The notes under the pieces: generated by a model
The model's database searches: none
What the model saw: the letters and a program-made list of their open reading frames with translations, nothing else
Told to the model about the DNA's origin: nothing
DNA from: Trametopsis cervina
Lineage: Eukaryota > Basidiomycota > Agaricomycetes > Polyporales > Irpicaceae
NCBI GenBank assembly: GCA_022385755.1
Contig: MU278369.1
Location: 36,550 to 100,549, forward strand
Direction of reading: 5' to 3'
Length of the DNA: 64,000 nt
Translations under genes and position numbers: made by a program
Shown here: positions 1-12,300 of the stretch, in pieces
Layout of the letters: every line of letters begins with the position of its first letter
Numbering within the stretch: position 1 is the first letter of the stretch

Positions 1-146
1 CTCCAGCCAGGTACTCGAACATCGTGGCACCCATACCCCAACAGTCTTCCGAATCCACACCCAAATGCACATCATCCCTCCAAACCAAGTCCACCAAGGG
101 GAGTACAAAGGCCCACAGCCCCTCACCATACTTGTACTCGGAAACT
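1..146 (-). CDS. Partial protein-kinase-like exon running off the left edge
   Basis: Read on the minus strand, the first ~146 bases are open and end at the window edge with residues VDSEDCWGMGATMFEYLAG. This resembles kinase subdomain IX (D-x-W-x-x-G-x-x-x-x-E-x-L-x-G). Upstream residues include VLVSEYKYGEGLWAFVLPLVD. A plausible splice acceptor (CTAG) lies at about 146, although the frame stays open further upstream. The catalytic loop and the rest of the gene lie outside the window or in unseen exons, so the call rests on one motif. It could be a degenerate or orphan kinase fragment. Confidence 0.3.
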
Positions 147-179
147 AGCACATGTGGATCCACGGATCCATAAATAATA

Positions 180-2982
180 GACACAAAGACAAAGACACCA
201 AGACACAAAGACGCACGTGTCCAAATACGAATACAGTACGCCCACACTCGTTGCACGTTGCTGCTACTGCCTCTGCGGACGCCACGAAGCAATACACGGT
301 CACGAGACCATCACCATTCGCGTCCCCACCACCCTTCGTTCACATTCACCACGTGCACCTACACCCCATTTTCTCTATCTTCCCCCTCCTCCACTGGCAC
401 AAGATACAAGAAATCGGCGGACCACACCCCGGCGACGCGCACGATTATCTCCGCCTCCGCCTCCCTCGGAGACGCGTACCCACCTCGCTCCCGCGCGCGC
501 TCGCCACGACGGCAAGAGGAGAGAAATAGACGACCGGCGCGGATCCTCGACGCGGGCGCATCACGATCGCGGAGCTCGCCCATGTGGACGACGCTTCTAA
601 TTCCGATTATTTTTGTGTTTTACGCGGAGGTGGGTGGGGTGCTGCGGAGTGCCCGACCCGCGTCGGAGGCTGCTACGGCTTGGTACGAGACGAGGATTAT
701 GAGGGCTACGAAGACAACGAACACTGAGCTGCTGTGGCGGGTGATGCGAGATGGGAGACGGTGGGTGTTGCTAGGTGACGGCGCTCGTAGTCGTAGTCTG
801 GCTTGGAGGCGGCTTGCGCTTGCGGTGAGCGTGTACGGTACTTGGAGTGGGCGGCGGCGTCCCGTGCGCGTGTGGGTGTGGGTGTTCTAGCGGCGGGGCA
901 CCAGTGCCGTGCTAACGCAATACACTCGTTCGTTCGTTGACGTGCAGATAATATATCACGGTGTCTACATTCAAATTGCCCGTCGGCTCCGTCAACACAG
1001 TAAGCACTTCTCCAGCTAGCATTGGTGGTGTCTACTGTATACTGTATGGGGAGCAAAGCAATGTATCACGGCGACACCGCCACGAAACCCAAACGGCGAA
1101 CGAACGAATGACTGAAGCTCTCAAATTCTCGACAGACAGGACAGGACAGCCGTCTTGATCGCGCGCGCGCGCGCGTGGGTGTCCCGGCGGCAGCCCCTCC
1201 CGCATGTTTCGATGATGCAAGATGTCTGTATCTCTGTATCATGTTCTCGTATCGGTCGTGATGTGACGTGCATCTCCTCGGTGGTAGTGAACGAGCCAAG
1301 TCGTTGCTGAGCGGACGGGTCGCGATGTGTCGTCGGGCTATATTCGCCCGTGAATTGTGTGTTTGAGCTGCCGAGGTCGTGTGTGCTTGTGTGCGGTCAA
1401 GAAACTTGAGCCGATGGTGCGCGGAGTGCGTACCATACGCTTTACTCGCTCTTGGCGCGACGCCACATCTCGCATCTCGCACACGCTACATGAATGACTT
1501 CGACGGCCGCCCATGGCCAGCATCATCATCCGGCAACACAAAAAACAGCGTCGACGATGGAGAAGTTGTGCGCGCCTGATGCTGAGAACTCGGCAGAAGC
1601 GCAGCAATATCATGAGCTCACGGCAACGACGACGGCAACCCAGGAACAGCTCACCTCCAACTTAAGTGGTGGATGGGGTTCGCGCGCGTCTCACGGTTGG
1701 AGCCGCCGGGTGGGTGGGATGCAACACATCTCTGATAGGGCTCGTCGGGCAGTTCGGTGAGCTGCAAGATGATACAGCACAGTGCGTGGCCGTCGTCGCC
1801 GACAACGACGGCGGACGTGGAAGAGTCATGCATGCTGGACGCTAGTTGGACGCTCTTGCAAATGAAAGACATGGATGGCGCATCGAGTCTAGTCACCGGC
1901 TTCTTAACGAACATTCATTGCTGCGCTGCCGCCATCGGAATTTCCATATCCTCCGACGTCCGCGCAGCATTAGCACCCATTCGAATTGGAGAAGAGTGGA
2001 TAGGGAAATACACGTGCCGTCTGCAGAAGAGTTCTTGTACGGAGAATTCCCCTCCTTACCGGACGAAGGCAGCAGTAGCGTCGGAGGGTGCAGAGCGGAT
2101 GACGGCGTCTCCGCGGTGGACGGACGACGCCGCGACTTCGCAGACGCTCTGCACCAAAGCACGCACACTCTGCCGGCGGTAACGTCCCCATGCGATCGCC
2201 ATCACAGATCTCCCACAGTGTTCCCACCAGCGAGTGCAATAAATGGGATTCTGTTAGGGAACGGCACACGGGCTCAGATGAGATGCAGGCGTGCCTCCTG
2301 GGTTGCTGCGGGTAGCCCATCGTGCTATCGTATCGTCCATCGCGCTCTTGATGAAAGTGTGCGTGCGTGCATGTTACGTCCCGGATGCCGAGCTGCGTGC
2401 CGGTGCCACGAAGCCCGCGCGCAGAGCACGCCTGGGAACGCATAACGCAGGCCCGCCGTCCGTACGTGGCCGCCGTGTGTCGTGTGTTGACGAAATACAG
2501 GCGATAGCGCGTCGTCCGGAGCGAGTCGAGTCATCCCGCCCGCACGAGTCATCGCCGGCTACGTCGTCTGTTTCTGTCCTCTTACGTGGCACGGTGCGTC
2601 CGAGGCTTAGTCGGAGAGTTGGATGTGTGGGTGTGTGGGACAAGTATGGGAGGGATCTCGATTAATGGCATGTGACGCGCCGAGGACTTCGTAGCCCGGC
2701 GGCTCGCGTTCCATTCCGTGCTGCCCAATTCAGTCCTGTGCGACGAGGGCGGACGGGCCGCGTCTATCACACCGGGAGCCTGGCGCGTCCAGTGCACATA
2801 TACCCAGTCCACCCGGTCCTGCAGCCTCCTCCTCCGTCTCTGGACTGCCTCCATCTCAGCCATCTCATCCTCCTCCCGTCGTCGTCAGTGTCACTGCTTG
2901 CGGTGTTGAGCTCACCGGACCTGTTACTGCATTACCAAACGCGAACCTATCGCATCGCCTACCTGCTGCTACGAAAATTACA
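180..2982. other. Long intergenic region, no supported gene
   Basis: Many overlapping open frames occur on both strands, but none shows a recognisable domain, a consistent splice pattern or a preferred strand. The open frames look like products of high GC content. A short alternating GC run lies at 1160-1176. The last few hundred bases are pyrimidine-rich and likely hold the promoter and 5' leader of the gene starting at 2983. Confidence 0.5.
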
Positions 2983-3694
2983 ATGAACGCGACCTCCCAC
3001 TCGCCGATCTACTACGTCGGACAGCCGTCCGTCATGCGCACACACAACGCAGCGCGCATCAAGGCAGCCTCTCGCTACGTAAGTCTTCCCCCCTCATCCC
3101 CCATCCCCCAATCCCCTCACTCACCCCCTCCCAACAGCAAACCCAAGCACTGCACTACAAGCCCTCACCATCGCCATCACCCTCCCCACCGCCTTCCCAC
3201 TCCCACTCCCACTCGCCCTCCCCGCAATCAGACGTCCCAACAGCAGTCTCAACCCTCCTCGGCCTCACAAAGCAACTGCAAGACGTCCTAGGCCGCTGGA
3301 GCGACCGCGCCGCGTCCGACGCACAAGTCAGCGACGCATTCGTCCTCGTCGCCATGCAATTCGCAGCGACAGTCGACGCTTTCACGCGGCACCGGATTGA
3401 CATGTCGTAAGTGTCCCCCTTTCTCCCTCTTCCCTTCTACCCCTTCCCCCTTATCTTAATTCGGAAACTAATCAACATTCGTACAGGGACCTCCTCCCGA
3501 TCCCGAGCGAGCTGCGCTCAGTGCTCGAGAGATGGCTCGGCGCGGGCCCGTCAGAGCCCGCCTTCGACCGCTACGCCCCGCGCGTGCGCGCAGTCCTCGT
3601 CCGGCTCCTCGTCGGCCTCCGACAGAAGCAGGCGCCATACTGGCGCGCCGTCGGCGGCGAGGAAGACGATGCTTCGGCGCACTGGGGGCGCTGA
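2983..3694 (+). CDS. Short Aip3/Bud6 N-terminal-domain protein
   Basis: Three exons (2983-3078, 3138-3406, 3487-3694), GT-AG introns with frames that join, giving 190 residues. After a Ser/Pro/His-rich stretch (about residues 40-60), the protein reads TAVSTLLGLTKQLQDVLGRW, then SDAFVLVAMQFAATVDAFTR, then DLLPIPSELRSVLERWLG. This pattern matches my knowledge of the fungal Aip3p/Bud6 N-terminal region, which links actin cable assembly and formins to polarised growth sites. Here the protein stops soon after this domain, so the C-terminal actin/formin-binding core of yeast Bud6 is absent. A role in polarity is inferred from the domain only. The start is the first ATG of the frame, just after a pyrimidine-rich leader. 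Confidence 0.7.
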
Positions 3695-6386
3695 GCCCTC
3701 TGTGCACAAACTGGAACGTTATGTTGGTCACACGAGAACACGACTCGAATTGGCTGGCTGGATAACACCCACTCGCTCGATGGAAGCACCTGATGCATGA
3801 TGCATGGACCTGGTTCTGCCTCTGGCTCTGGACTGGCTGGAGGATCATCGCACATAGGAATAGGACGAACCCCTGCTCACTCACTCGCTCGTTCCGAGGC
3901 TGAAGGCGCACGCACCCCTTGCAACACCCCCCTGCAGCATCCGCGCACGAACGCACCCCGTCGTCTCTCAACACGGACACTTACGCCCGCGCAAAAGACA
4001 CTCACGACCCTCTTCCACGTTTCCCGATATCCCGGTTTCCTGCTTGCTTGCTTGTTTTTGGCAAGAGATATACGCTACACTGAAATTACCGTACGACCGG
4101 TGGTGTTTAATCCCCCTTCCTGCGTACCCGTACCCCTAATTACTGTTTTTTGCTTCGGCTTCGTTATCATACAGTCACAGTATCATAGTACCATTCTCCA
4201 CTTCGTGCATCCAGCTTCGTGCTCCCCACTCATTCGTTCTTGGTGTCTACACCACACGCCCACACGTCCATTTTTGCGGATCGTCCGCCTCCTAATGTAT
4301 TTCTAGACCCATCCGTGTATGTAGTATACATGTACACGCACCAACCCGCACTGCAATGTAAAGCTTGTACCCCTACCCTTGTCTGAATGACTCCCTTGTG
4401 TGCAGAATGAGTGTGCAGAATGCAGGATGTGCTTGGAGGAATGTGCTTGGTGGAATGGTGGAGATCCGGATTTCCGAGTATCCTCGTATTAGGGTCTTTG
4501 TAAACTCGTATGTGGGTGTCTTTGTAAGCTACCTGGGCATTCGGTGCTGGTAGATGTGATATGTGGGTAGGCGTGTTTGTTGGGGGCTATGGGCCTTTGT
4601 ACTGTACTTCCGCGGGTAGGCTTGTCTGGTTTGGGTTGGGTTTGGAGGGACGATGTGGGTTCGGAAGCCTTCGCTCCGGGTGGTGCAGTATCCTATGGTG
4701 TAGTTGTACCTGGCAGCACAATAATGTAGCAGATCAGGTGCAAGTGAGGGACAATGACTTAGGTAAGAGTGGATATTGCGTTCACGAGTGAATGGACGTC
4801 GATACACGCGCCGTTCACTCGGGTTGTCCGAAATAACGTTGATTGCTGTGACGTACGGTACGGTACAACTTCAAGTCTGCATAATCGCAAGGTGCCAGAA
4901 ATAAACCATTTCAACTGGACTAGTCTTTGGCTTGCATGTCCGTGTAGCTTAGCCTTGCTGTCTGTGTCTCGTCCAGAGTCGTCCAAGAACCGAAAGGCCG
5001 CCTGGGGCCTACTCGCTAGAATGCACGATCTGCTTCAGTCCTAGCCTCCTAAAATACAAACCAGCACGCGTTCTGGAAGCCTGGACTGACTGTGAGCTTG
5101 CCAACCACACTGATGGCACATACGTCGCAGCCCACTGCGCGCCCCGCGCGTCTTGAGAAATTCGGCCAGTCCTGCCCTAGATTCATCCTCTCCTCTAGCC
5201 TCGCTCGTATCAACCTCGCACGCATATATGCACGTCTTTGTCCTCAGTCCTGGTTTTCTGAGCCTGGGCGACCCTCTAGGTCGTATTTGTCTTCGAGTTT
5301 TACAGACGCGGTCGGCATGCGCATACTTCCTCCTGCTGCACGTGTATGCTGGCTCGCTCCCGCGTCGCGTCGCTCGAGCCTTGGTTCCACTGCGCGAAAG
5401 TGTGCTAGGATCCTCGGCGGCCCCGTAGTGCATCCCTCTTCGACCACAGACGCTATAACGGTCGTGTATCCTCCTCCCAGCGCGCATATATTCGCTGCCA
5501 GTGACTCCTAGCGCGTCCCTCGGGCCTTTTTGGCAGCGCAGTAGGAAGTAAACATCCCAAGCATTCGACACTTGCAAGCACCTCGCGAGTGATAGATGAT
5601 AGTGGCAAGTAAGTTAGTTGCAGACTAACCCAGCCCGGGTAGCCCAGCGCCGTTACCGCGACCAGCGCCAGTTCGCGTCCCGCTCGCGTGCGACGTGCGT
5701 GCAGCACGCCCGTCATCTGTCCGGATCCTCTCTTCGCGACCGCGACCCTGCCTGACGCATATACTCTGTACATTGTACATACATCCTACGTTGAGTGACG
5801 GCGCTCCTTCCTGTTGGGCGGGATATCGAGGCGAGACGGTTTTAGATCGGAGTGGGCGGTTCCTCAAGTTGCAGGTGAGTTGCGTCAGGCTGCATGATAT
5901 CAAGCCTAGCTTTGAGTAAATCGCAAGCCTTACCAGTTATCGTGTCCCGCGTACCTGCAGATCAAGACGACAGCTTAAGAAACGATAGCACCCGCACTTT
6001 TACGAGTGGAGCGAATCGGCCCCCACTGCTGCACTCGCTGCCCCTGTGAAGTCATCGTAGGTGTGGTGGCGCCTCAGCCCTTGGGCTTTTGCTGGTGCGT
6101 GTACCAGCCACTCCTTCCCACTGCTTCTTCTTGCACGACGACCTCTTGGGCTTTCTTTCTGACAATTTTTCTTGTGCTGTGTACGCGGCTAGGTGACGAC
6201 TCATTTGTAACATACAACGTACGGGCTACGTCCCTCAGACGACACGAACGCATAGACGATACGAACGTGCAAACACATAGACCACACTAGGATACACACT
6301 ACACCTCAAGTCGATTCAATCCAAGTTGATTCTCCCCCACATCTCACTTTAACTCATCCCTCACATCCGCACTCTCAACCACCAAC
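3695..6386. other. Intergenic region, no supported gene
   Basis: About 2.7 kb between two plus-strand genes. Several open frames of 75-180 codons exist (for example around 5041-5577 on the minus strand), but they are Arg/Ser/Cys-rich, overlap on both strands and show no domain or splice structure. The segment just before 6387 is C/T-rich and likely contains the promoter of the anoctamin-like gene. I see no tRNA, repeat array or transposon signature. Confidence 0.5.
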
Positions 6387-8927
6387 ATGCCGCCCACCGT
6401 TGACCTCGTCCTTGTCTTCCGATCATCAACAGGCAGCTCGCAAGTCCAGCCCAAGGCGCTCGCGCGTCAAAACGCACGACAGGCCTCTGAGCAGTACGCC
6501 CGCCTCCTCGCCGTCCTCCGCCGCACAGGTGGTCTTCGAGCAGTCGGCAAACGCGGCGCACGCGACGGCCAGCTTCTCGTCCTCGTCGCGTGTCCGCCGC
6601 CCCTCCTCAAGCGTCTCGCCCAGCGCGAAAGGTGCGTCTCCTGCCCTCTATCTTCTTTATAATCTACTAACACTCGCATACAGACATTCCGACTTCCTCT
6701 CTGGCCTCCCGTCGCGCCGCTCGCTCGGAGCTGAGGACCTCGACGCGACGCCGCTCGCACCCGCAGATCGTCTGCGGCTCGTGCACGCGTATGTGACCGC
6801 GACGACGCAGGACGGCGGGCTCGGCATCACGCCAGGCTCGCCTTCCTGGGATCGCGTCGAGTCTGTCATGGCGCTGCACGATAAGCTCTTCAACGAGACA
6901 TGGATCCGCGCGTGGACGACTCGCCAGCTTGGGCTCGTCGGTGCAGAGCGCGTCAAGAGCCAGGTGCGTGAATCGTCCCTATAATGTATGTTCTAACCTC
7001 TGATATACGTATGTGGATGGGTAGTTCGGCGAGGCGGTCGCGCTATACTTCGCCTTCCTATCGTCATATACAAAATTCCTCATCTTCATCTCCGCCGCAG
7101 GCGTCGCTTTCTTCTTCTTCGGCACACCGTACTCCCCGCTCTACTCGTCGTTGCTCCTCTTGTGGTCGATCACGTTCGTCGAGTGGTGGCGGATTAAGGA
7201 GCGCGTGCTCTCCGTGCGCTGGGGCACGCGCGGTTCGTTCCGCGTTGAGAAGCGCAGGGCGCAGTACCAACCGATCGCGTGGTGGCGCAGAGAGCTCCGG
7301 ATCCTTACGAGTCTGCCCGTCGTCCTCCTGTTTGGTGCGGTTCTCGTCGCTCTCCTCACCGGCATTTTTGTCTTTGAGGCGTTTGTTACACACCTCTACA
7401 CGGGCCCCGGTGGCAAGTTCCTGGTGAGTGCCTATTGCCGTCTTCCTATTTACCATCGGGTCTTCACAACTGACGCCCCACCAGTCTTTCAGTCCGACGA
7501 TCCTGTTCATGACCCTCGTGCCGCGGCTGCTGGCAGTGTACCACGCGTACGCGGTACGGTTCACAGATTGGGAGAACCACAGCCGGCAGTCTTCACACGA
7601 CGCGTCTCTCACGATCAAGACGTTCACTCTTTCGGCAGTCGTTGCGTATGGCGGTCTCGCTCTCTCTGCATTCGTGTACGTGCCGTTCGGCGAGCAGGTG
7701 ATGACGTTTGTGCAAGCGCGCCTGTTTGGCCGCGACGCGCACGCCGCTGTCGGATGGGCGACCTCGGTGATCGCGACGTTCACGCCAGGCCCAACGGAAA
7801 CAGGGAAACCTCACGAGCAGCACCAGTTCTGGGAGACGGACGGTGTGCGCGCAGTGAGCAAACTCGACCCGTCGAGGTTGCAGAACCAGATGTTTGCCGT
7901 GACGGTCACGAACCAGGTCGTGAACACGTTCCTCGAGGTCGGCCTACCATATGTCATACGTGCAGTCACCGCACTGCGCGCGCGCTACAACAACCGCGAC
8001 AAACACGACAAACACCATGAAGACACTGATGACAGCGACGCTGTGGACGTGGGGAAGAAGCGTGTCGCGTTTGCGGACGATGGGGCGACGGCGGCGCTCG
8101 AGAAAAGCGCGAACGGGCGAGCGGAGCGTGAGTTCCTCGGCCGCGTGCGTGCTGAGGCTGCGTTGCCCCCGTATGAACTCTTTGCGGATTACAGCGAGAT
8201 GGTGACACAGTTCGGGTACGTCGCGCTCTGGTCGGCCGTCTGGCCACTCGCACCCGGTGCGTCTCCCCCCTTCCTCTTCACTTCCGTTTTGTTTGGCTGA
8301 CGGTGTAGCTTTCCAGTAATGTCGCTCGCGAACAACTGGCTCGAGCTGCGCTCAGACGCGCTCAAGATCGTCGCGCACGCACGCCGGCCGATTCCCGCGC
8401 GAACAGACACGATTGGCCCGTGGCTCGATGCGCTCTCGTTCCTCGCCTGGCTCGCCGCGCTCTCTAATTCGGCGCTCGTCTACCTCTTCCGGCCCCTGCA
8501 ATCCAACCCCCCTTCCTTCCATGACCAGTCCGGCCAGCATGGCCAGCACGAGCATGAACGTCTTGGCGGGCATGAACAGCACCTCGGCGGACGTCGGCAA
8601 CTGCTGCTGTCTGCGGCTGTCGTTGCGCTCGCGGCGTCGCACGGGTACATCCTTGTGCGCGCGGCGGTGCGGCACGTGCTTGAGCGCGTATTGTGGAAGG
8701 GCAGTCGCGAAGAAGGCGAGGCAGAGGCCGTGGAGACCGCGGTGAAGCAGGAGTATTTGAGGAGTAGGGGCGTGGCGGACGTTGTGGATATTGCCGGGGA
8801 GGGTGTGGGTGGGAAGGAAGAGAGACAGGCAGATGGAGAGGGCGAGGAGACAGGAGAGAGCGGGCAGGCGTTTTGGGAGCACGATGAGGGGCTGTTGGAG
8901 CTCAGCAAGGGTGTGAAGGATGCGTGA
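6387..8927 (+). CDS. Anoctamin (TMEM16)/Ist2-like membrane protein
   Basis: Five exons (6387-6631, 6684-6963, 7025-7423, 7485-8256, 8317-8927) join in frame to give 768 residues. Hydrophobic segments alternate with soluble loops across residues ~180-640, for example FLIFISAAGVAFFFFGTPYS and LPVVLLFGAVLVALLTGIFV. The conserved block around LANNWLELRSDALKIV followed by RRPIPARTDTIGPWLD is typical of fungal TMEM16/Ist2 proteins. Such proteins sit in the cortical ER at ER-plasma membrane contacts; family members are lipid scramblases or ion channels. The tail is acidic and Lys-rich. It is convergent with the helicase-AAA gene on its right. A broken copy of exons 2-4 is found at 30045-31122. The function is assigned from the family; scramblase activity cannot be judged here. 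Confidence 0.88.
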
Positions 8928-9310
8928 GCACGGAGAATGGTGCAGAGGTTAGTGCGATACTATGTTGTGTGTTGTTCGGACTGTTCTTTTTACAAGTCTA
9001 CGCTGTGTAACCATAAGCATGATGCCATACACTAATCCGAGGTAGATTTATTACCTTTTCCTCGACACTTATACGATATACGCCGAGCAATATGTGTTAC
9101 TTGCAGGCCTCATATTGTTATGCACCGTCTCAAACCATTGTGAAGTCATTTGGATTCAAGAGGTAAGAAATTCTACGATGGAGTGTGCGTGATACAAATA
9201 CGACCAGGATATACTTGCTAAAGATTACTGTAGTTCAAGACTGATGCATGCGGAAGGATAGCGTTACGGCGTACAAGCCCCAAGATTGACATCAAGCACG
9301 ACAATGGACC
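8928..9310. other. Convergent 3' intergenic spacer
   Basis: About 380 bases between the stop codons of the anoctamin-like gene (+) and the helicase-AAA gene (-). It is more A/T-rich than the flanking coding DNA, as expected for 3' UTRs and polyadenylation regions. No open frame of note is seen. Confidence 0.5.
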
Positions 9311-12300
9311 TCACATACCGAGCTGCGAGTCGGACACGTAGTGCCCACCCGCGGTGCACCGATACCCTCCACTCTGCTTCACCCACTGGAATCCTGCCGG
9401 ACAGATGCCCATCGTACGCAGCTTTCGTTGTGCCTGCTGCTCTCGTTTCCTCTCCTCCATCTCCCGCTGCTTGCGCGCCTCGAGCTCCAACCGCCGCTTC
9501 TCAAGCTCTGCCCTCGCCTTGATCTCGCGCAGCCGCTGCGCCTCGAGACGCCGCTTCAGTTCGTCGTCCGCCGCCTGCTGTCGTGCACGCTCCTCCAGCG
9601 CGACCCGCAACGCCCTCGCCTCCTCTTCCGCGCGGCGCGCCTCTGCCTCTGCGCGCTCCGCCTCTTCGAGAGCCTCCTGTTGCCTGCGTGCGGCGTCGAG
9701 TGCGGCCTGTTTGTCGGCTTGGAGCTGAGCCCAGACACTGTCGCTCACCCCTACGTCACGTTCGAAGTCGCCGACGTCGGAAGGGGTCTCGGGTGGAACC
9801 TCGGGGGGCGGAGGCGGTGCGACGGAAGTGGCTTGGGAGGAGGCGGTCGATATAGATGGGGGAGCGGGAGGAGGTGGGCCGAGATGTTGGAAGGGGAGAG
9901 GGGGCCCGGTATGCATCGACGCTCTCGGAAGGTTGGCGGCGCGCGAGTATCGCTCTTGCAGCATCTCAGCAACACAGTCGATGGCGTCCTGCCCCTCCAG
10001 TGTGAGCTCGTCGGGTAAGGTTGAGGTCCGCTTGTATACTATCCTGACCATCTGCTTCGAGAGTGTAATGACATCGCGAGCGTTACCCCATGACGGCAGG
10101 CTGGCTAGCTGCCCGAATAGGGCCACCAGTCGTTGATAATCTCCCGACGATGGTGCATCTAGAGTACGACACCGAATACCGCTCTTCTTGAGTGTGTTCC
10201 TGAGGATATCCAGACACTGCTCTGGGCTCATATTTTCGAAAGTGATGGTCTCCGGGAAGCGACTCGACAACCCAGGGTTCACGGCCATGAGCTGGTTCAT
10301 CTCCTGGTCGTAACCTGCGAGGATGACGATTAGCTTTCCTGCGAATGCGTCCTGGGTCAGTATCCCGACAAGTTCGTCCATGGCTTCTTTCGCAAAGTGG
10401 CCTTCGCTGAGTCGATATGCCTCGTCGATGAATAGCACCTTGCCCAAGGCGCGCTCGAAGACCTGCCGCGTCTTGTGTCCTGTCTGTCCTACGTAGTCGG
10501 CAACAAGATCAGATGCGGAGCATTCAACGACTTCCGTCGAAGATAAGAAGCCCATGTCATAGTAAACCTGTCCCATCTTCCGTGCAGTAGTCGTCTTCCC
10601 AGTACCTGTAGAAAGCTAAGCCTCCAGAGCAACATATTATCTCAACATAGCATACCAGGAGGTCCCTTGAACTGGAAAGTGGTAGGAACAAACTGCCGGG
10701 CGTCTTGACCTCTCTGCTTGACGATCCGCGCAATATTCTGCCACTCGCGAATCTTTTCTACGATCTTATCGCACCCTGTTACATCTGCAAATAACTCCTG
10801 CAGACTCTCCTCCGAATGAGCCGAGCGATCAAACTCGGGGTCGAAGTCCACGGGTTGAAAGATGATGTCAAGTGCCCTCTGTGGGACGGGCAAAGCTGCT
10901 TGCCTCGACTGGTAATTGTTTTTCGCCTTCCCGAGAAGGTTCTCGACTTCGCCACCATTACCAAAGTTTGGACGGTTACGTGCACGGCCAAGGACGTCTA
11001 TCGCAACGAGCTTGGCATCGCCAGTAGCATCGAGATCTTGCTGCTTCAGCTTCAGATTGAGGATCTCCAGGAGCTCGGACTCGGAGAAGTCTTCGAAGCG
11101 GAAGGCGTCTTCGATAGCAAACCGCCGCGACAAACCAGGATTGACGTTCTGCGTATACTCAGTACAGAATCGAGATCGAAAGCTCGTATTGGCTCACTTG
11201 AAACATCTCTCGCATCTGAGGTTCATATCCCAATAGGAGAACACAGCGGTCCTCGCCAGGCACGCTTTGGACCTCTGCCACCATAGTATCGATAACTGCA
11301 TCCTTGTACGGGTCATTCTTCTTGCCGCCGCCGCCTGACACACCGCCATACAGCATGTACGCCTAATAACAAAGTTAGAGACATGCTGTAGCAGCTCAAA
11401 TGTGCGAATCCTGACTTCATCGATGACCAGAACCTTCCCAACTGTGGATGCCAAGATGGCTTTGGTCTTGCTCTCCGATTCACCAAGCACGCTTCCTATA
11501 AAATCTGCTGGGTTCTTAATGACAACTAGGATAGACGTGAGTACCAACGATGTTCTCCAAGACATGAGGCACTTACCTTCGCCATTTGTCAACAAACCAA
11601 GATCAACGAGTACCTGCCCATACAACTTGGCAACGGTAGTTTTGCCTGTTCCGGGGTTTCCGAAGAAGACTCGGTTAAGAGACATCTGGATGGGTTCTTT
11701 CTCTTTCAGCTCCCTCTGATAGTTCGCAGTGATAAGGTCAAAGAGGTTCTGGATGGATGTCTTGACAGCCTTAAGTCCGGTCAGAGCCTTGAGCTTGGTC
11801 CATGCATTGCTTTCGAGAACGGCTTTGGAGGGATCAGGGCCGATGAGATCTTCCTTTACGAACAAGAAATCGTCCGGCCTCTTCCCTTTGCTGCGCTGTT
11901 GGGTGAGACGGGCAGCCTGCCGCTCGGAAATGACGGATAGCAAGTTGTGCAGAGCCCTCGCATTTCCGAAACCATCTCGTCCGCGCCCGCGCCCCAGACG
12001 TCGCACCGCAATACGCATATACAGACCGCGCATCCCACCCTCGATCTTCAGCTTCCCCGCGTATTTCTTGATGATGACTCGCTCGAGCATGAGGCGTAGC
12101 TCGTCATCGGAATAATCGTCAAATTGTAGACGGTATGGCACGCGACTGGTGAGACCGGGATTATGTTCGAAAAACTTCTCCATCTGCTTATTGTAGCCGG
12201 CGAGGATAAAGACGAGCTTGCCTACGTTGTTCTCCATTTCCGCTAGGAGGAAGTCGAGCACTTGCCCTCCGCCGAAATTACTAGATCCGGTGAGTTGATA

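Noticed and set aside
1160..1176. Alternating GC run as a functional element
   Set aside because: A simple dinucleotide run in GC-rich spacer; nothing else supports a role.
9341..10018. Long plus-strand open frame opposite the helicase-AAA tail
   Set aside because: It is a shadow of the Glu/Arg-rich coiled-coil coding strand; the minus-strand frame has clear domains.
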